Origin: Anaerolineae bacterium
GTDB lineage: Bacteria; Chloroflexota; Anaerolineae; Anaerolineales; Villigracilaceae
Direction of reading: 5' to 3'
NCBI GenBank assembly: GCA_018645405.1
Contig: JABGOQ010000087.1
Location: 17,286 to 81,285 of the forward strand
DNA length: 64,000 bases
The position numbers were made by a program, and so were the translations under genes. Every line of letters starts with the position of its first letter. The stretch's first letter is position 1. The notes under the pieces were generated by a model. That model saw only the letters and a list, made by a program, of their open reading frames with translations, was not told where the DNA came from and did not search any database. Positions 1 to 12,534 of this stretch are shown here, one piece after another.

Positions 1-1893
1 CCAATCAAGACGTTGCATATCAATATCTGCCATACGTTGCAAAATATGGACATTCCATGAACGTTCAGCGTTGCCCTGTTGTGCAGCGCGCAGCGCAGTT
101 GTGTATGTTTTGCGTGCCATATCCAATTCGGCGAGGCGATAATAAATTTCTGCCAAATTAAGATATTCACGGATAGCATCGTCAATTTGTCCTCGCGCAG
201 TCAATTGGTCAATCAACTTTGTGCGAGATGAGAGATTCATCGGTGCAAGTTTAATGATCTTCCGTAAAAAAACAGTAGCTTGATTTGCTTCGCCACGAAT
301 ACTATATGCTTCAGCGATCACACCAAACTTCGCAATCGCTTCTTCATTACGTTCTTCTTTGATAAGGAGATCGCCAATCAAGGAATGGAGGGGAAGGTAA
401 GTGGGGGCATATGTAATTGCTTGATAAGCCTCATCCATAGCGGAACGCATATGGCCCAAACGTGCCAGCTCGTGGATACGACTCATTGACCCTAATACCT
501 GACCGCTCTGTGCTTGAATCAAAATCTCAGCTAACGGCATGGGCATCTCGCCATCTGAACTAGGAAGTTCCTTACGAGAATTCCGAAGATTTTCACGCCA
601 ATTTTCTTTCATCAACATTTCTTCAACATTATCGCAAAGGCGAAGGTGAGCTTCTTCATCTTCTTCGCGAGATTGCGCTTCGATCAATGGCTCATAAAGT
701 TGACGCAAGGCATCAGCTTGGTCATCAGGAACAAGCATAGCATCAGCAATCTTTAAAGCTTCAAGATATTCTGCTGCTGCAGCGGGAATGCGCCCCAAAA
801 GCCGAAGATTTTGACCCATCAACAAACGCGCAGCAAGCCCAAAATCCGCGTGTTTGACCGCATGTTGAAGATGACGCATAGCACTCTCAAGCCGCTCGCC
901 ATTTGAGCGGAGCATCCCCAAATTAAAATAGAGGGCAGGATGCTCGAATCCAGCTAAAAGGGCATGTGCCAATTCGTCCGCAGCGAGTTCATTTTGATTT
1001 TTCGATTGAGCGTCAATTGCTTGCCCCAAATGCAAAACGATCTTGGTTTGCTCCATTTTTTTTAGTGATAACTGCGCAGTGCCATGCATAATGGCTTGCA
1101 ACCCTTTGCGCTCTTTTTGCCCATCACTTACATCAGAATATTCAAAAAGAATTTCAGCAAGAATCATCAAAGCTTTTTGTCTCGCTTCTTTGACAGGATC
1201 AGCACTACTGGATACTTCTTTTTTGGGAGCGTTCAATTGCTTAACTTGTGCTATGCGAAGCGGGCCTGTACCACCCTTTGGACGGATCGGCTTTGGCAAA
1301 AGTTGTCCGCTACTTAGCAGGGCTTGCGCTTGTTGTGCTGCCTGATTGCCAGGCATAATTTTCAAAGCACGCTCTACAAGTTCGGAGGCTTTATCTTTTT
1401 TTCCTGAACGCTGCATTAGACTAGCAAGGGCGAGATATTCAGTAACCGCTCGCTTCTTATTACCCAAACGTTCATGAACCAAAGCAAGACGGGAATGTGC
1501 CAAAATATGTTCTGGATCAAGTTGAGTAACACGTGACCAGTTCTCAATTGCTTTATTAGCATCTTTTTGATTCAGATATAAGTCCGCAGCTTTAATCGCT
1601 GCCGTAACTGCGGCATTCAAATTCCCTAAACGCTCAGATAATTGGGCTCTTTTCTCAAAAGGAATGGGATCATCAGGAGAAACTTCAGATAAACGCTGAT
1701 ACGTCTGCAAAGCTTCATCAAACTCCTGCAATTGATACAGGGCTAACCCCAAGCTTGTAAGTGCCTTAGGATGATCTGGTATCTCAGCCAATGCCTCACG
1801 ATAGGAAGTTACGGCTTTATCCCACAATTGATCCCATGCTGCGGAATGACCGCTACTCATCGCCTTCTGGAAGAGTTCTTTTTGATCTGTCAT
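1..1893 (-). CDS. Large TPR-repeat protein (3' part outside the window)
   Basis: An uninterrupted minus-strand frame runs from an ATG at 1893 to the left edge with no stop, so the protein is at least 631 residues and its C-terminus is missing. It begins MTDQKELFQKAMSSG. Repeated helix-pair units of TPR type are visible, such as the stretch containing 'YQLQEFDEALQTYQRLSEV' and 'AIENWSRVTQLDPEHILAHS'. There is no signal peptide or membrane segment, so it is probably a cytoplasmic scaffold. It lies 44 bases downstream of polA on the same strand and may be cotranscribed. TPR proteins mediate protein contacts; the partner cannot be told from sequence. Confidence 0.85.
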   Translation of the reverse strand, partial: MTDQKELFQKAMSSGHSAAWDQLWDKAVTSYREALAEIPDHPKALTSLGLALYQLQEFDEALQTYQRLSEVSPDDPIPFEKRAQLSERLGNLNAAVTAAIKAADLYLNQKDANKAIENWSRVTQLDPEHILAHSRLALVHERLGNKKRAVTEYLALASLMQRSGKKDKASELVERALKIMPGNQAAQQAQALLSSGQLLPKPIRPKGGTGPLRIAQVKQLNAPKKEVSSSADPVKEARQKALMILAEILFEYSDVSDGQKERKGLQAIMHGTAQLSLKKMEQTKIVLHLGQAIDAQSKNQNELAADELAHALLAGFEHPALYFNLGMLRSNGERLESAMRHLQHAVKHADFGLAARLLMGQNLRLLGRIPAAAAEYLEALKIADAMLVPDDQADALRQLYEPLIEAQSREEDEEAHLRLCDNVEEMLMKENWRENLRNSRKELPSSDGEMPMPLAEILIQAQSGQVLGSMSRIHELARLGHMRSAMDEAYQAITYAPTYLPLHSLIGDLLIKEERNEEAIAKFGVIAEAYSIRGEANQATVFLRKIIKLAPMNLSSRTKLIDQLTARGQIDDAIREYLNLAEIYYRLAELDMARKTYTTALRAAQQGNAERSWNVHILQRMADIDMQRLDW

Positions 1894-1937
1894 AAAGTTG
1901 ATCTCATTTTTTGAATCAAAAAATTATGTTTTGCGTA

Positions 1938-4718
1938 TTATAAATCGCCCCACCTTAGGCCTGAACGGGCTTCGGTGGTCAAAGGTATATCCAATGAATA
2001 TGCCGACTCCATCGCGTCGGTTACGACCTTAATAGTAACATCCAATTCGTTTTCTGGACACTCAATAACTACTTCATCGTGAACTTGCAATAACACCTTG
2101 GCTTGCAAACTTGCACCTTCAATCGCTTTTGACACATCCAGCATAGCGATTTTCATTATATCTGCCGCTGTTCCTTGAATGGGCGCATTGATCGCAGCAC
2201 GTTCTGCATTATTTCGAAGTTGTTTATTCACCGGATTTTTTAGCGCAGGGAAATATCGTCGTCGCCCTAACAAAGTTTCGACATACCCCTGATCTGCTGC
2301 CACATTCCGAATACTATCTAAATATCGCTTCACACCGGGGAATTCTTCAAAATAAGAGGCGACAAAATCTTCTGCTTCTGCCAAAGTTAACTCTGTAGAG
2401 CGCGTCAACCCAAAAGCAGACATACCGTATATCAAACCGAAATTGACCGCTTTCGCATCGCGCCGCATATCTTTGGTGACATCTTCCAACTTTACACCAT
2501 AAATCCCTGCCGCTGTAGTGGCATGAATGTCTTGCCCTGAATTAAAGGCAGCTATCATCGTCTTGTCTTGAGCCATATGTGCCACAATCCTTAATTCAAT
2601 TTGAGAGTAGTCAATTGCCAACAAGACATTTCCTCCAGCGGCTATAAAGCCTTTGCGCACGCGCCGTCCTAACTCTGAACGGATGGGGATATTTTGCAAA
2701 TTTGGATTAGATGAAGCCAAACGCCCCGTTACCGAACCTGTTTGGTTGAAAGAAGTATGCACACGCCCTGTTGCAGGGTTGAGCGCAGCAGGCAACGCAT
2801 CCACATAAGTTGATTTCAATTTTGCTAACTCACGCTGTTCCAAAATCAAATCCACAACAGGGTGGTCTCCACGCATCCCCTCCAATACCGAAGCAGACGT
2901 GGAATAATGTCCGCTTTTGGTTTTGCGTGTACGATCAGGTGGTTGCAAACCCAACCGAGTAAAAAGAACTTCTGAAAGTTGTTGGGTAGAGTTAAGATTA
3001 AACGCCTTCCCAGCCAGTTCAACCACTTCTTTTTCGATCTCTGCCAAGCGCGTTCCTAATTGCATTGAAAACTCTTCGAAAAATGGTATGTCTAATAAAA
3101 TGCCTGCCATTTCCATTTTCATTAAGACATCAACAAGAGGCATTTCTATCTCATCAAGCAATTTAGTTGAGTTAGCCCCTACCAAATCTTTCTGTAAAAG
3201 GGGATAAAGTTGTAGGCAAATTTCCGCATCCGCGGCGGCGTAGGGCGCGGCATCTTCAATTGCCACTTCTGCCATGCTAATCTGGCTCTTCCCTTTGCCA
3301 ATCAAAACTTCAATCTCTGTCATCTGCTCACCCAGCCGCATAAATGCCAATTTCTTCAAGCCCAAATTGCGTGAAGCTGGGTCGATTAACCATTCGGCAA
3401 TCATTGTATCGAAAGAAAGCGGCGCAACCTGCAAGCCATAACGAGCCAGCATAATTACGTCATATTTTAGATTATGCCCAATTTTTTGAATATCTGGATT
3501 TATCAACGAGGGACGCAAGGCATCTAAAACTTCATCCAGCGGCAACTGTTTTCCATTATTATGACCAGTCGGGATGTAAAACCCTTCACCCACTTCAACA
3601 GCAACTGAAATCCCAACCAAATCTGCTTGCATTTCGTCTGTGGATGTCGTCTCTGTATCAAGGGCGATCATTGTAGCGGCTTCGAGTTTTTTTGCTAGTG
3701 CGACCAGTGCTTCGCTCGTGTCCACAACTTGCGTGGCAATGGAGACAGGTTGTCTCGGTGAGGAAAGTGTTGGTGCACCCTTCCCGCCGAAGAGGGAAAG
3801 CTGGTCTCCTGCTGCGGGCCCTGCATCTGGAAGAGGAGTTTGCGTTAACTTGTTAAGACGATTGATGAGAGAATGAAATTCGAGTTCCCGGAAAAGCTCA
3901 GTGACAGCGGGCACATCTAATTCGGTAGCACGCGCTTTCTCAATATCCAGAGATATGTCCAAATCGGTGTGGATGCGCGCCAAATCTCGGCTCAGGTAGG
4001 CGGCTTCTTTATCGGTAGCAAGTTTGGTCTGGAAGCGTTTCGGTATTTCATCCAGATGAGCATAGATATTATCTAGAGTTTCATATTCTCCAAGTAATTT
4101 CTGCGCGGTTTTCGTCCCAATTCCGTAAACACCGGGGATATTATCGGAGCTATCCCCCATCAGAGCTTTCATATCCACAACCTGATCGGGGCGCACACCA
4201 AGCTTTTTCACCACATCAGCAGGATAATAATCACGCGCGTCGCTCATGGAACGCCCTGGCAAATTGACAATAACGCGCTCATCTACAAGTTGGAGCAAGT
4301 CTCGATCACCAGTGATGATTTTTACACCAAGTCCCTCTTTGGATGCTTGCAAGGCGACACTGCCTAGAACGTCGTCAGCCTCGAAGCCTTCCATTTCGAG
4401 ACGCGGCAAGTTGAAAATATCCACCATTTGCCGGATGCGCTCAATTTGCGGGCGAAGGTCATCGGGCATTTTAGCGCGTGTGCCTTTATATTCAGGGTAC
4501 ATCTCATGGCGAAATGTTTTGCCCACATCAAAAGCGACTGCCATATAATCTGGTTTGTCATTTTCAAGCAGACGCAAGAGAACACTAGCAAAACCATAAA
4601 TACCGGCCGTTGGTTCGCCTGATGCTGTTTTCCAACGATCAGGTCCTCCAGCACTGAGGGCAAAATAAGAACGATAGGCTAGGGCATGTCCATCAATTAG
4701 GTAAAGGGTTGGGGGCAT
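1938..4718 (-). CDS. polA: DNA polymerase I
   Basis: A 926-residue family A DNA polymerase of full length, acting in Okazaki-fragment processing and repair. The N-terminal 5'-3' exonuclease domain (about residues 1-290) opens with LYLIDGHALAYRSYFAL and carries the EGFEADDVLGS and GDSSDNIPGV motifs. The middle 3'-5' exonuclease domain retains the acidic pair in IALDTETTSTDE, so proofreading is probably active. The polymerase domain has DYSQIELRIVAHMAQD (motif A), RRDAKAVNFGLIYGMSAFG (motif B) and QVHDEVVIE (motif C). No convincing Shine-Dalgarno sequence precedes the ATG at 4718. It is followed by the TPR gene. Confidence 0.98.
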   Translation of the reverse strand: MPPTLYLIDGHALAYRSYFALSAGGPDRWKTASGEPTAGIYGFASVLLRLLENDKPDYMAVAFDVGKTFRHEMYPEYKGTRAKMPDDLRPQIERIRQMVDIFNLPRLEMEGFEADDVLGSVALQASKEGLGVKIITGDRDLLQLVDERVIVNLPGRSMSDARDYYPADVVKKLGVRPDQVVDMKALMGDSSDNIPGVYGIGTKTAQKLLGEYETLDNIYAHLDEIPKRFQTKLATDKEAAYLSRDLARIHTDLDISLDIEKARATELDVPAVTELFRELEFHSLINRLNKLTQTPLPDAGPAAGDQLSLFGGKGAPTLSSPRQPVSIATQVVDTSEALVALAKKLEAATMIALDTETTSTDEMQADLVGISVAVEVGEGFYIPTGHNNGKQLPLDEVLDALRPSLINPDIQKIGHNLKYDVIMLARYGLQVAPLSFDTMIAEWLIDPASRNLGLKKLAFMRLGEQMTEIEVLIGKGKSQISMAEVAIEDAAPYAAADAEICLQLYPLLQKDLVGANSTKLLDEIEMPLVDVLMKMEMAGILLDIPFFEEFSMQLGTRLAEIEKEVVELAGKAFNLNSTQQLSEVLFTRLGLQPPDRTRKTKSGHYSTSASVLEGMRGDHPVVDLILEQRELAKLKSTYVDALPAALNPATGRVHTSFNQTGSVTGRLASSNPNLQNIPIRSELGRRVRKGFIAAGGNVLLAIDYSQIELRIVAHMAQDKTMIAAFNSGQDIHATTAAGIYGVKLEDVTKDMRRDAKAVNFGLIYGMSAFGLTRSTELTLAEAEDFVASYFEEFPGVKRYLDSIRNVAADQGYVETLLGRRRYFPALKNPVNKQLRNNAERAAINAPIQGTAADIMKIAMLDVSKAIEGASLQAKVLLQVHDEVVIECPENELDVTIKVVTDAMESAYSLDIPLTTEARSGLRWGDL

Positions 4719-4887
4719 AAGGGATTGGGGGAGGTTATAGGATGAGAGATTTGTGATTCAATATGTAGGTAATGCGTAATGTTTTCAGGGAGAGGAAGAT
4801 TGTCTTGCTGTCCTAACCACTATCATTTTCTTACGCAATACGAAATACGTACTACGCTTTTAGAAGAACCCCCTCAACATATCTTAT
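4719..4887. other. Intergenic gap before polA
   Basis: 169 bases without a gene. It contains short degenerate TACG/GCAATACG-type direct repeats (about 4835-4858) resembling repeats seen near 31081, and no clear terminator. Confidence 0.3.
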
Positions 4888-6606
4888 TTACGCACCTTGT
4901 CGCTCACGGGTATGCTTGATATAGTCTTTGACCAGCTTTGAAGGGTGTGGCTGGCTACCACCCATAATAAGATAACCAGGTGCCCAAAAATCACCTGAAG
5001 GGTTTTCTTTTTTCTGCCGAGGAAAGTCGCCAAAGATTTTCTCTGATGTTTGCTTGCGCATAATGCGCATGAGGTATCCCGGTGATGCAGTTGGAGGAAC
5101 ATGGATTACCCACTGCAAATAATCGGGGCGCACAGAGAGATGCTCTAGCCGCCATCCAAAGGCAACGCAGATATTTGGCATCCATTCTGAAAGACGCTCA
5201 GCGATATCACCTGTAAGGTGGTGGGTACTAAAGCGTGGAACTAGTAGACAAGCATAAGTTAGATCGTATGTGCCCGATGGAGAAGGTTCGAGAATTATGC
5301 GCCCAGCAACTTCGGTTATCGAACGAGGGCGCGTTTCAATCAGTTCTTCGGGGCTTGGCTTTCGAATTGGCGTTTCTGGGCGGGCGGATTTTGAAATTCT
5401 GGTTGCATCAAGATCGATGTCTATACTTTGACGAGGTTGCGCTACCTGAACACGCGTTTGATTAAAATCAACCTGTTCCTGTTTTTTTTCAAAGAAATCG
5501 CTGGCTTGAATTGCTGGGGATCGCTCCTGTAAAGAATTAACAGAAGGCTCATTTTGCCTGCTTGTTTTCGCTTTCGCAAAGGGATTAGGCATTGGCTCAT
5601 TAGCCAAAGATGCTAACGAGGGTTTTGGAGGGCTAGGTGTACTCGTAGGCGCTGAAGTTTTTATATTAGCAGATGCACTTGTTGGTGTAGGGTTTGGAAT
5701 ATTTTCCAATATTTCAGAGATTGGAGGAAGAGCATTATCTCCTCCATCTTCAAAATCAAAAAGGTCAATGAGATCTTTATTATCGCTCTCTTCCAATGGT
5801 GGTTTTATTTCAGACGATGTTTTTTCTTCCAGAGAAAAGGCAAGGGAATCGGCTAAATGCGTTGCCTGGCGACGAATCGCACTAAATGGTGTTTCAGCAT
5901 CGAAGATCATTGCCAGGTTAGTTTCATCTGCAAGTTCTGTGGAGAAGAGCATATGCTCTGCTTGTGTTGTATCAAGACGAAGGAATTTTAGCAAATCCCC
6001 CATTTTTTTATCTCGACCAACAATTTGCACAAGTTCAGCAGATGCTTCTTCTGAAAGCTGACCGGCATAAGCCCACATCTCTCCGTGACGGATGATGAGC
6101 GCAGCCTGGGCAGATGATTCTAGTGTTAGGCGAGTGAGATGTTGAGCAGCTTTGCTTACGTCTCTCATCCAAGCAAGAGTCTCTTTTTCTTTGGCGGCAC
6201 TTTCTGCTTGGTTCAAAACTTTTTCATTTTCAGCATAAGGAAGAGACAGCGCAGGTCTTTCATCTTCTGTTAGGATACGAAGAAGGTCGGGGATGAAAAA
6301 AGGTTTACGGAGAAAAGTCCAAGGGCGGAGAGCATCAAGACGGGGGGCTGTTTGGTTGGCAGCAATAATGACAAGGCGCAAATTAGAATCTGTTGCACGC
6401 AGAGCAAGCCCAAGATCAAGGATGGAATCGTTCTTCAAATCCGTATCCAAAAAGACGTGGGAAAATTCCTGGCCTTCTAGTTTGTATATAGCCGCGGCTC
6501 TATTATCCACAATCTCAACATGAGCTGGGCGCGTTTCTTCTAGGCTTTGGCGAATATGTTCTCCAAAACTAGGTTGCGAGGTGATTACAAGCAATGAAAG
6601 TGTCAT
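4888..6606 (-). CDS. Receiver - roadblock-like - degenerate IS200-type (Y1 transposase-like) fusion protein
   Basis: Predicted 572 residues when started at the ATG at 6606 (MTLSLLVITSQPSFG); an upstream in-frame ATG at 6645 would add 13 residues. Residues 1-120 look like a response-regulator receiver: Asp54 in VFLDTDL and Lys101 in FLRKPF are in the expected places. Residues about 140-260 resemble a roadblock/LC7 domain (AALIIRHGEMWAYAGQL). A Pro/Ser/Thr-rich linker of about 120 residues follows. The last 140 residues align by eye with IS200/IS605 TnpA: the fold-specific stretches WRLEHLSVRPDYLQWVIHVPP and SGDFWAPGYLIMG are present. However, the HUH histidines (normally DHVH) are replaced by DYLQ, and the glutamine after the conserved tyrosine (YIxxQ) is Thr. 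I infer a domesticated, non-transposing nucleic-acid-binding domain under phospho- or GTPase-linked control. It is upstream of polA. Confidence 0.75.
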   Translation of the reverse strand: MTLSLLVITSQPSFGEHIRQSLEETRPAHVEIVDNRAAAIYKLEGQEFSHVFLDTDLKNDSILDLGLALRATDSNLRLVIIAANQTAPRLDALRPWTFLRKPFFIPDLLRILTEDERPALSLPYAENEKVLNQAESAAKEKETLAWMRDVSKAAQHLTRLTLESSAQAALIIRHGEMWAYAGQLSEEASAELVQIVGRDKKMGDLLKFLRLDTTQAEHMLFSTELADETNLAMIFDAETPFSAIRRQATHLADSLAFSLEEKTSSEIKPPLEESDNKDLIDLFDFEDGGDNALPPISEILENIPNPTPTSASANIKTSAPTSTPSPPKPSLASLANEPMPNPFAKAKTSRQNEPSVNSLQERSPAIQASDFFEKKQEQVDFNQTRVQVAQPRQSIDIDLDATRISKSARPETPIRKPSPEELIETRPRSITEVAGRIILEPSPSGTYDLTYACLLVPRFSTHHLTGDIAERLSEWMPNICVAFGWRLEHLSVRPDYLQWVIHVPPTASPGYLMRIMRKQTSEKIFGDFPRQKKENPSGDFWAPGYLIMGGSQPHPSKLVKDYIKHTRERQGA

Positions 6607-6701
6607 TTCGTTTAAAATTTTATCATGCACAAGACAGGTAAGCAAGCCTGTCTCTGGGGGGAGGTGGACATTTTTGTTAGGTGTTGATTTAGAAACTCAG
6701 C

Positions 6702-6730
6702 TTGACTTTTGGGTACTCTTTGTGCTATCA
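6702..6730 (+). promoter_or_regulatory. Probable sigma70-type promoter of the MBL hydrolase gene
   Basis: TTGACT at 6702-6707, a 17-base spacer, then CTATCA at 6725-6730 (or TATCAA one base further). It lies 30 bases before the ATG at 6760. Confidence 0.45.
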
Positions 6731-6759
6731 ATAGGAAAACTATTTTGAGAGGTTATTTA

Positions 6760-7605
6760 ATGCATCGAGAACGTGTTTCTGATAATGTTTATTGGTTCCA
6801 GAGTGATGTTTATGCGCAAGTTACAGCTGGTGTTGTTGTTGGTCCTAAGTGGTCGGTATTAATCGATACATTAGCTCTCCCTGAGGAAGCCAATGAAATC
6901 CGTGATTTTGTGGAACATAATCTACAATCCAAAATACGCTATGTTATTAATACACATTATCACGCTGATCATTCATGGGGAAATTGTTTTTTTCCAGACG
7001 CAACGATTATTGCACATACTCGGTGTCGTGAACTTTTAGCTGAACAAGGTATTCCTGCGTTAAAAGAGGCAAAAAAACAAAGTCCGATTTTTGAACAAGT
7101 TGAAATTGTTTTGCCAAATATGACCCTTGATAATGGCGAGATGATTTTACAAATTGGGAAAAAACATTTGAAAATTATCCCTGCCCCCGGTCATAGTGAA
7201 GACGGGATTGCTATCTCGGTTGTTGAAGACCGCGTTCTTTTTGCAGGGGATACTTTTATGCCTATCCCCTATCTTCTTGATGGGAATATTGAAGAATTGC
7301 GCGGCTTCTACGAAGTAGTGCGAAATATGACTTTGGAAAATATCGTCCAAGGACATGGCGAAGTCATTCTACGCGGAGAAGTTGAACCGACTATTGATGG
7401 AAATCTTGAGTATATTGCTTTAATCGAAAAAATCGCCAGAACAGCATTACGCAGAAAAGCTCCAATGGAGTATTTAGCGAAACAAGATATAGAAAAATGT
7501 GGAAAAAGCCGCATTCTTCTTGGTGGGTTGGCCACAGGGCTGCATGAACAAAACCTGCAATATGTCTACGACCTTGCTCTTAAAAAAGCAAAAGCTGAAG
7601 CATAA
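6760..7605 (+). CDS. MBL-fold metallo-hydrolase
   Basis: 281 residues from the ATG at 6760, preceded by GAGAGG; a longer frame from 6709 lacks this ribosome site and overlaps the promoter. The metal-binding signature THYHADHSWGN (HxHxDH) is intact. Further metal-ligand histidines are expected in IPAPGHSEDG, the aspartate in LFAGDTFM, and a histidine in IVQGHGEV. The arrangement is that of the glyoxalase II / SoxH / quorum-lactonase branch of the family. Substrate unknown. No signal peptide, so cytoplasmic. It stands alone between divergent and convergent minus-strand genes, with a hairpin terminator 90 bases downstream. Confidence 0.85.
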   Translation: MHRERVSDNVYWFQSDVYAQVTAGVVVGPKWSVLIDTLALPEEANEIRDFVEHNLQSKIRYVINTHYHADHSWGNCFFPDATIIAHTRCRELLAEQGIPALKEAKKQSPIFEQVEIVLPNMTLDNGEMILQIGKKHLKIIPAPGHSEDGIAISVVEDRVLFAGDTFMPIPYLLDGNIEELRGFYEVVRNMTLENIVQGHGEVILRGEVEPTIDGNLEYIALIEKIARTALRRKAPMEYLAKQDIEKCGKSRILLGGLATGLHEQNLQYVYDLALKKAKAEA

Positions 7606-7692
7606 GAACTGATAAAGTTTTCGCCAAGTAATTTCGTAGAAATACCTAAACCGCAAATCCAATTTAAGTTTTTGAAAGATCGTTGATTAAAG

Positions 7693-7729
7693 AAAAAGCC
7701 CTCAAAAATTATATTTTTAAGGGCTTTTA
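7693..7729. terminator. Bidirectional terminator hairpin
   Basis: AAAAGCCCT and AGGGCTTTT arms, extended by an A/T-rich paired region, with A- and T-runs on both sides. It sits between the convergent MBL gene and plsY. Confidence 0.8.
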
Positions 7730-7750
7730 GTTATCGGATACTATATTTTT

Positions 7751-8425
7751 CTATTCGCTTCTTGTCTCGCCCTCTCCCCATACTTTCTTTTTCGCTCGCC
7801 AACCGTGTAAACGCTCTTCTCCCGCTAGCAGGCGCTTGATATTAGGACGCAATGCCCAAACCAGCAGAAGTTCAGCCAAAACACCATAAAGGACGTAAAC
7901 CCAGGGTCCGTCAAAAAACAACGCCCGGATAATAAAAATCACCATTGCAATCAAAGCCGCACTCATTGTTGTTACAGAAGCGTAGCCTACAGCAAAAAAA
8001 ATGAATAGCCCAACGGGGAAAACGATCAAAATCGAGGGAGCCCATAAACCCAACGCCCCACCTACACTAGCAGCCCCACCAGCTCCACCGCCTAAACGAA
8101 TCTTTCCGTTTTCGCGCTCTACTAAAAAGATCGAATAATTATGCCCGACAATCGCAGCAATTGGTGCGAGAACTTCCACCAACTGACTAGCATTAAAGGC
8201 TTGCGCTATCCACACAGTGCTAGCAGCTTTTAAAATATCCAAAATCCCAGTTGCAAAGCCGGCCCAAAAACCAGCTGCGCGCATTACATTCGTCCCTCCT
8301 GTGCGTCCGCTTTCAACCTTCCGCACATCTTTTCCTGTTCGCATTTTGACAATTAACAAACCAATCGGAACCGATCCGATCAAATACCCAAGAAGCACCA
8401 CAAGAGTGCCTTGAAAAAACTCCAT
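7751..8425 (-). CDS. plsY: Acyl-phosphate:glycerol-3-phosphate acyltransferase
   Basis: 224 residues. PlsY transfers the acyl group from acyl-phosphate to sn-glycerol-3-phosphate, the first step of phospholipid synthesis, in the membrane. The family signatures are visible: GYLIGSVPIGLLIVK at the N-terminus, SGRTGGTNVMRAAG (the GTNVxR loop), and GHNYSIFL. Five hydrophobic segments alternate with loops. I start it at the ATG at 8425 because GGAGG lies five bases upstream; the ATG at 8437 would place that site inside the gene. The C-terminal tail is longer and more basic than usual. Next to it, same strand, is an unknown membrane gene. Confidence 0.93.
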   Translation of the reverse strand: MEFFQGTLVVLLGYLIGSVPIGLLIVKMRTGKDVRKVESGRTGGTNVMRAAGFWAGFATGILDILKAASTVWIAQAFNASQLVEVLAPIAAIVGHNYSIFLVERENGKIRLGGGAGGAASVGGALGLWAPSILIVFPVGLFIFFAVGYASVTTMSAALIAMVIFIIRALFFDGPWVYVLYGVLAELLLVWALRPNIKRLLAGEERLHGWRAKKKVWGEGETRSE

Positions 8426-8544
8426 TTTTGCCTCCAAAACTAATCTGCCTATGGTAACACTAATTATTGCGCACGGTTACTCTTTGGATGAGAAAATCGG
8501 TACGCACCCAACCTCAACTTGCCCCCGTTATGAAAACTTTTTCT

Positions 8545-9357
8545 CTACCCAAGCAAAATGCCTGCAACCCAAACCAAAAGCAACATCACCAAAGGCTCAG
8601 TCAGTGCTCTTCGGAGAGGAATCCCCTCCAACAAACTGGCAATCAAACTTGTCAATGTATATAACGTGCCCAACAGAAAAATGCCATAACGAATAGGAGA
8701 AATCGGCAAATAATGCAAGCCTGCTGCCAACTGAATCCCAATTATCGCAATCCCAGCAGACCAAGCCAACTCCCAACGACCTCCTACACGCAGATGCAAC
8801 GTTCGTAGGCTAACAAAAAATGTAGCTAAAAATAACGGTGGCGTTAGTAAAAAGAGACGGGTATTTGAATATCGCAAAGCAAGCGTCAAAATCAAATAGA
8901 GTGAAAAAGAAATCACAGTTAGCACAACCATCGCTGTTGGGTAACTGGTATCACCAGGGCTAACAACTACATACTCCGCCCAAAATACCAAAACCAGAAG
9001 AAGCCCGCCCAACCCAAAACCACCCCACCATAGAGATCCACCTGGGAGTAGATAAAGCGGCACGCCTAAAACCAATGCAGTCAATGTCGGCACAAGCCAA
9101 TGCTCCACCGTAGGCTTTTTCTCCAGCAATGGATGATCACGCAGTAGCCAGTCCATCCCGGTTGCAGTTAACCCTGAAGCCAGAATAATAACGACAAGAC
9201 GCAAATCAAAATCAAAATGGATTATCCGTCCGAAAACCTGAAATCCCAATCGATAAGCAGAACCAGATAATAAGCGCGTTAAGGCAAAAGCCAGCAAAAC
9301 GGTTGCTGTCAAAACACTAATTCGATTGGTATCAGGGAGGTAACGATTTGTTTTCAT
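8545..9357 (-). CDS. Multipass membrane protein of unknown function
   Basis: 270 residues with about eight hydrophobic segments separated by short loops, starting MKTNRYLPDTNRISVLTATV. No catalytic motif or known family signature was recognised. The only charged cluster in the middle is WLLRDHPLLEKKPTVEHW. It is upstream of plsY on the same strand, 119 bases apart. Lineage-restricted Chloroflexota proteins of this form exist, but I cannot assign a role. Confidence 0.7.
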   Translation of the reverse strand: MKTNRYLPDTNRISVLTATVLLAFALTRLLSGSAYRLGFQVFGRIIHFDFDLRLVVIILASGLTATGMDWLLRDHPLLEKKPTVEHWLVPTLTALVLGVPLYLLPGGSLWWGGFGLGGLLLVLVFWAEYVVVSPGDTSYPTAMVVLTVISFSLYLILTLALRYSNTRLFLLTPPLFLATFFVSLRTLHLRVGGRWELAWSAGIAIIGIQLAAGLHYLPISPIRYGIFLLGTLYTLTSLIASLLEGIPLRRALTEPLVMLLLVWVAGILLG

Positions 9358-9453
9358 AGGGCTTCTCTTGGAGACATACCTTATTGTACCTGTCTCCTAA
9401 AGGGATGCCAAGAGCCAGCTAAAAACAAGCCGTTATGGTAAAATTGAAAGGTT

Positions 9454-12382
<2,929 letters not shown>

Positions 12383-12425
12383 CCTACCTCAAGTCGCTTT
12401 CTCGCATTCCAAATAAGAAGTTCAC

Positions 12426-12455
12426 AAAATCGGTCTCATCGCAGACCGATTTTGT
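12426..12455 (+). terminator. gyrB terminator hairpin
   Basis: Arms AAATCGGTCT and AGACCGATTT around a CATCGC loop, then TTGTTATG. It lies 44 bases after the gyrB stop. Confidence 0.75.
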
Positions 12456-12534
12456 TATGAAATAACCATCTTCAAGCAAGATAATCTAGTGTAAAATTCT
12501 TATACGGCTATTCTGTGAAGCGACAAGGTATATT

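Noticed and set aside
280..1345. Plus-strand frames of 69-100 codons at 280-489, 1043-1345 and 1084-1317
   Set aside because: They lie inside the long minus-strand TPR frame, lack ribosome sites and give low-complexity or cysteine-rich products.
4888..6606. An active IS200/IS605 insertion sequence
   Set aside because: The HUH histidines are absent, the protein carries signalling domains, and no hairpin ends or companion tnpB are present.
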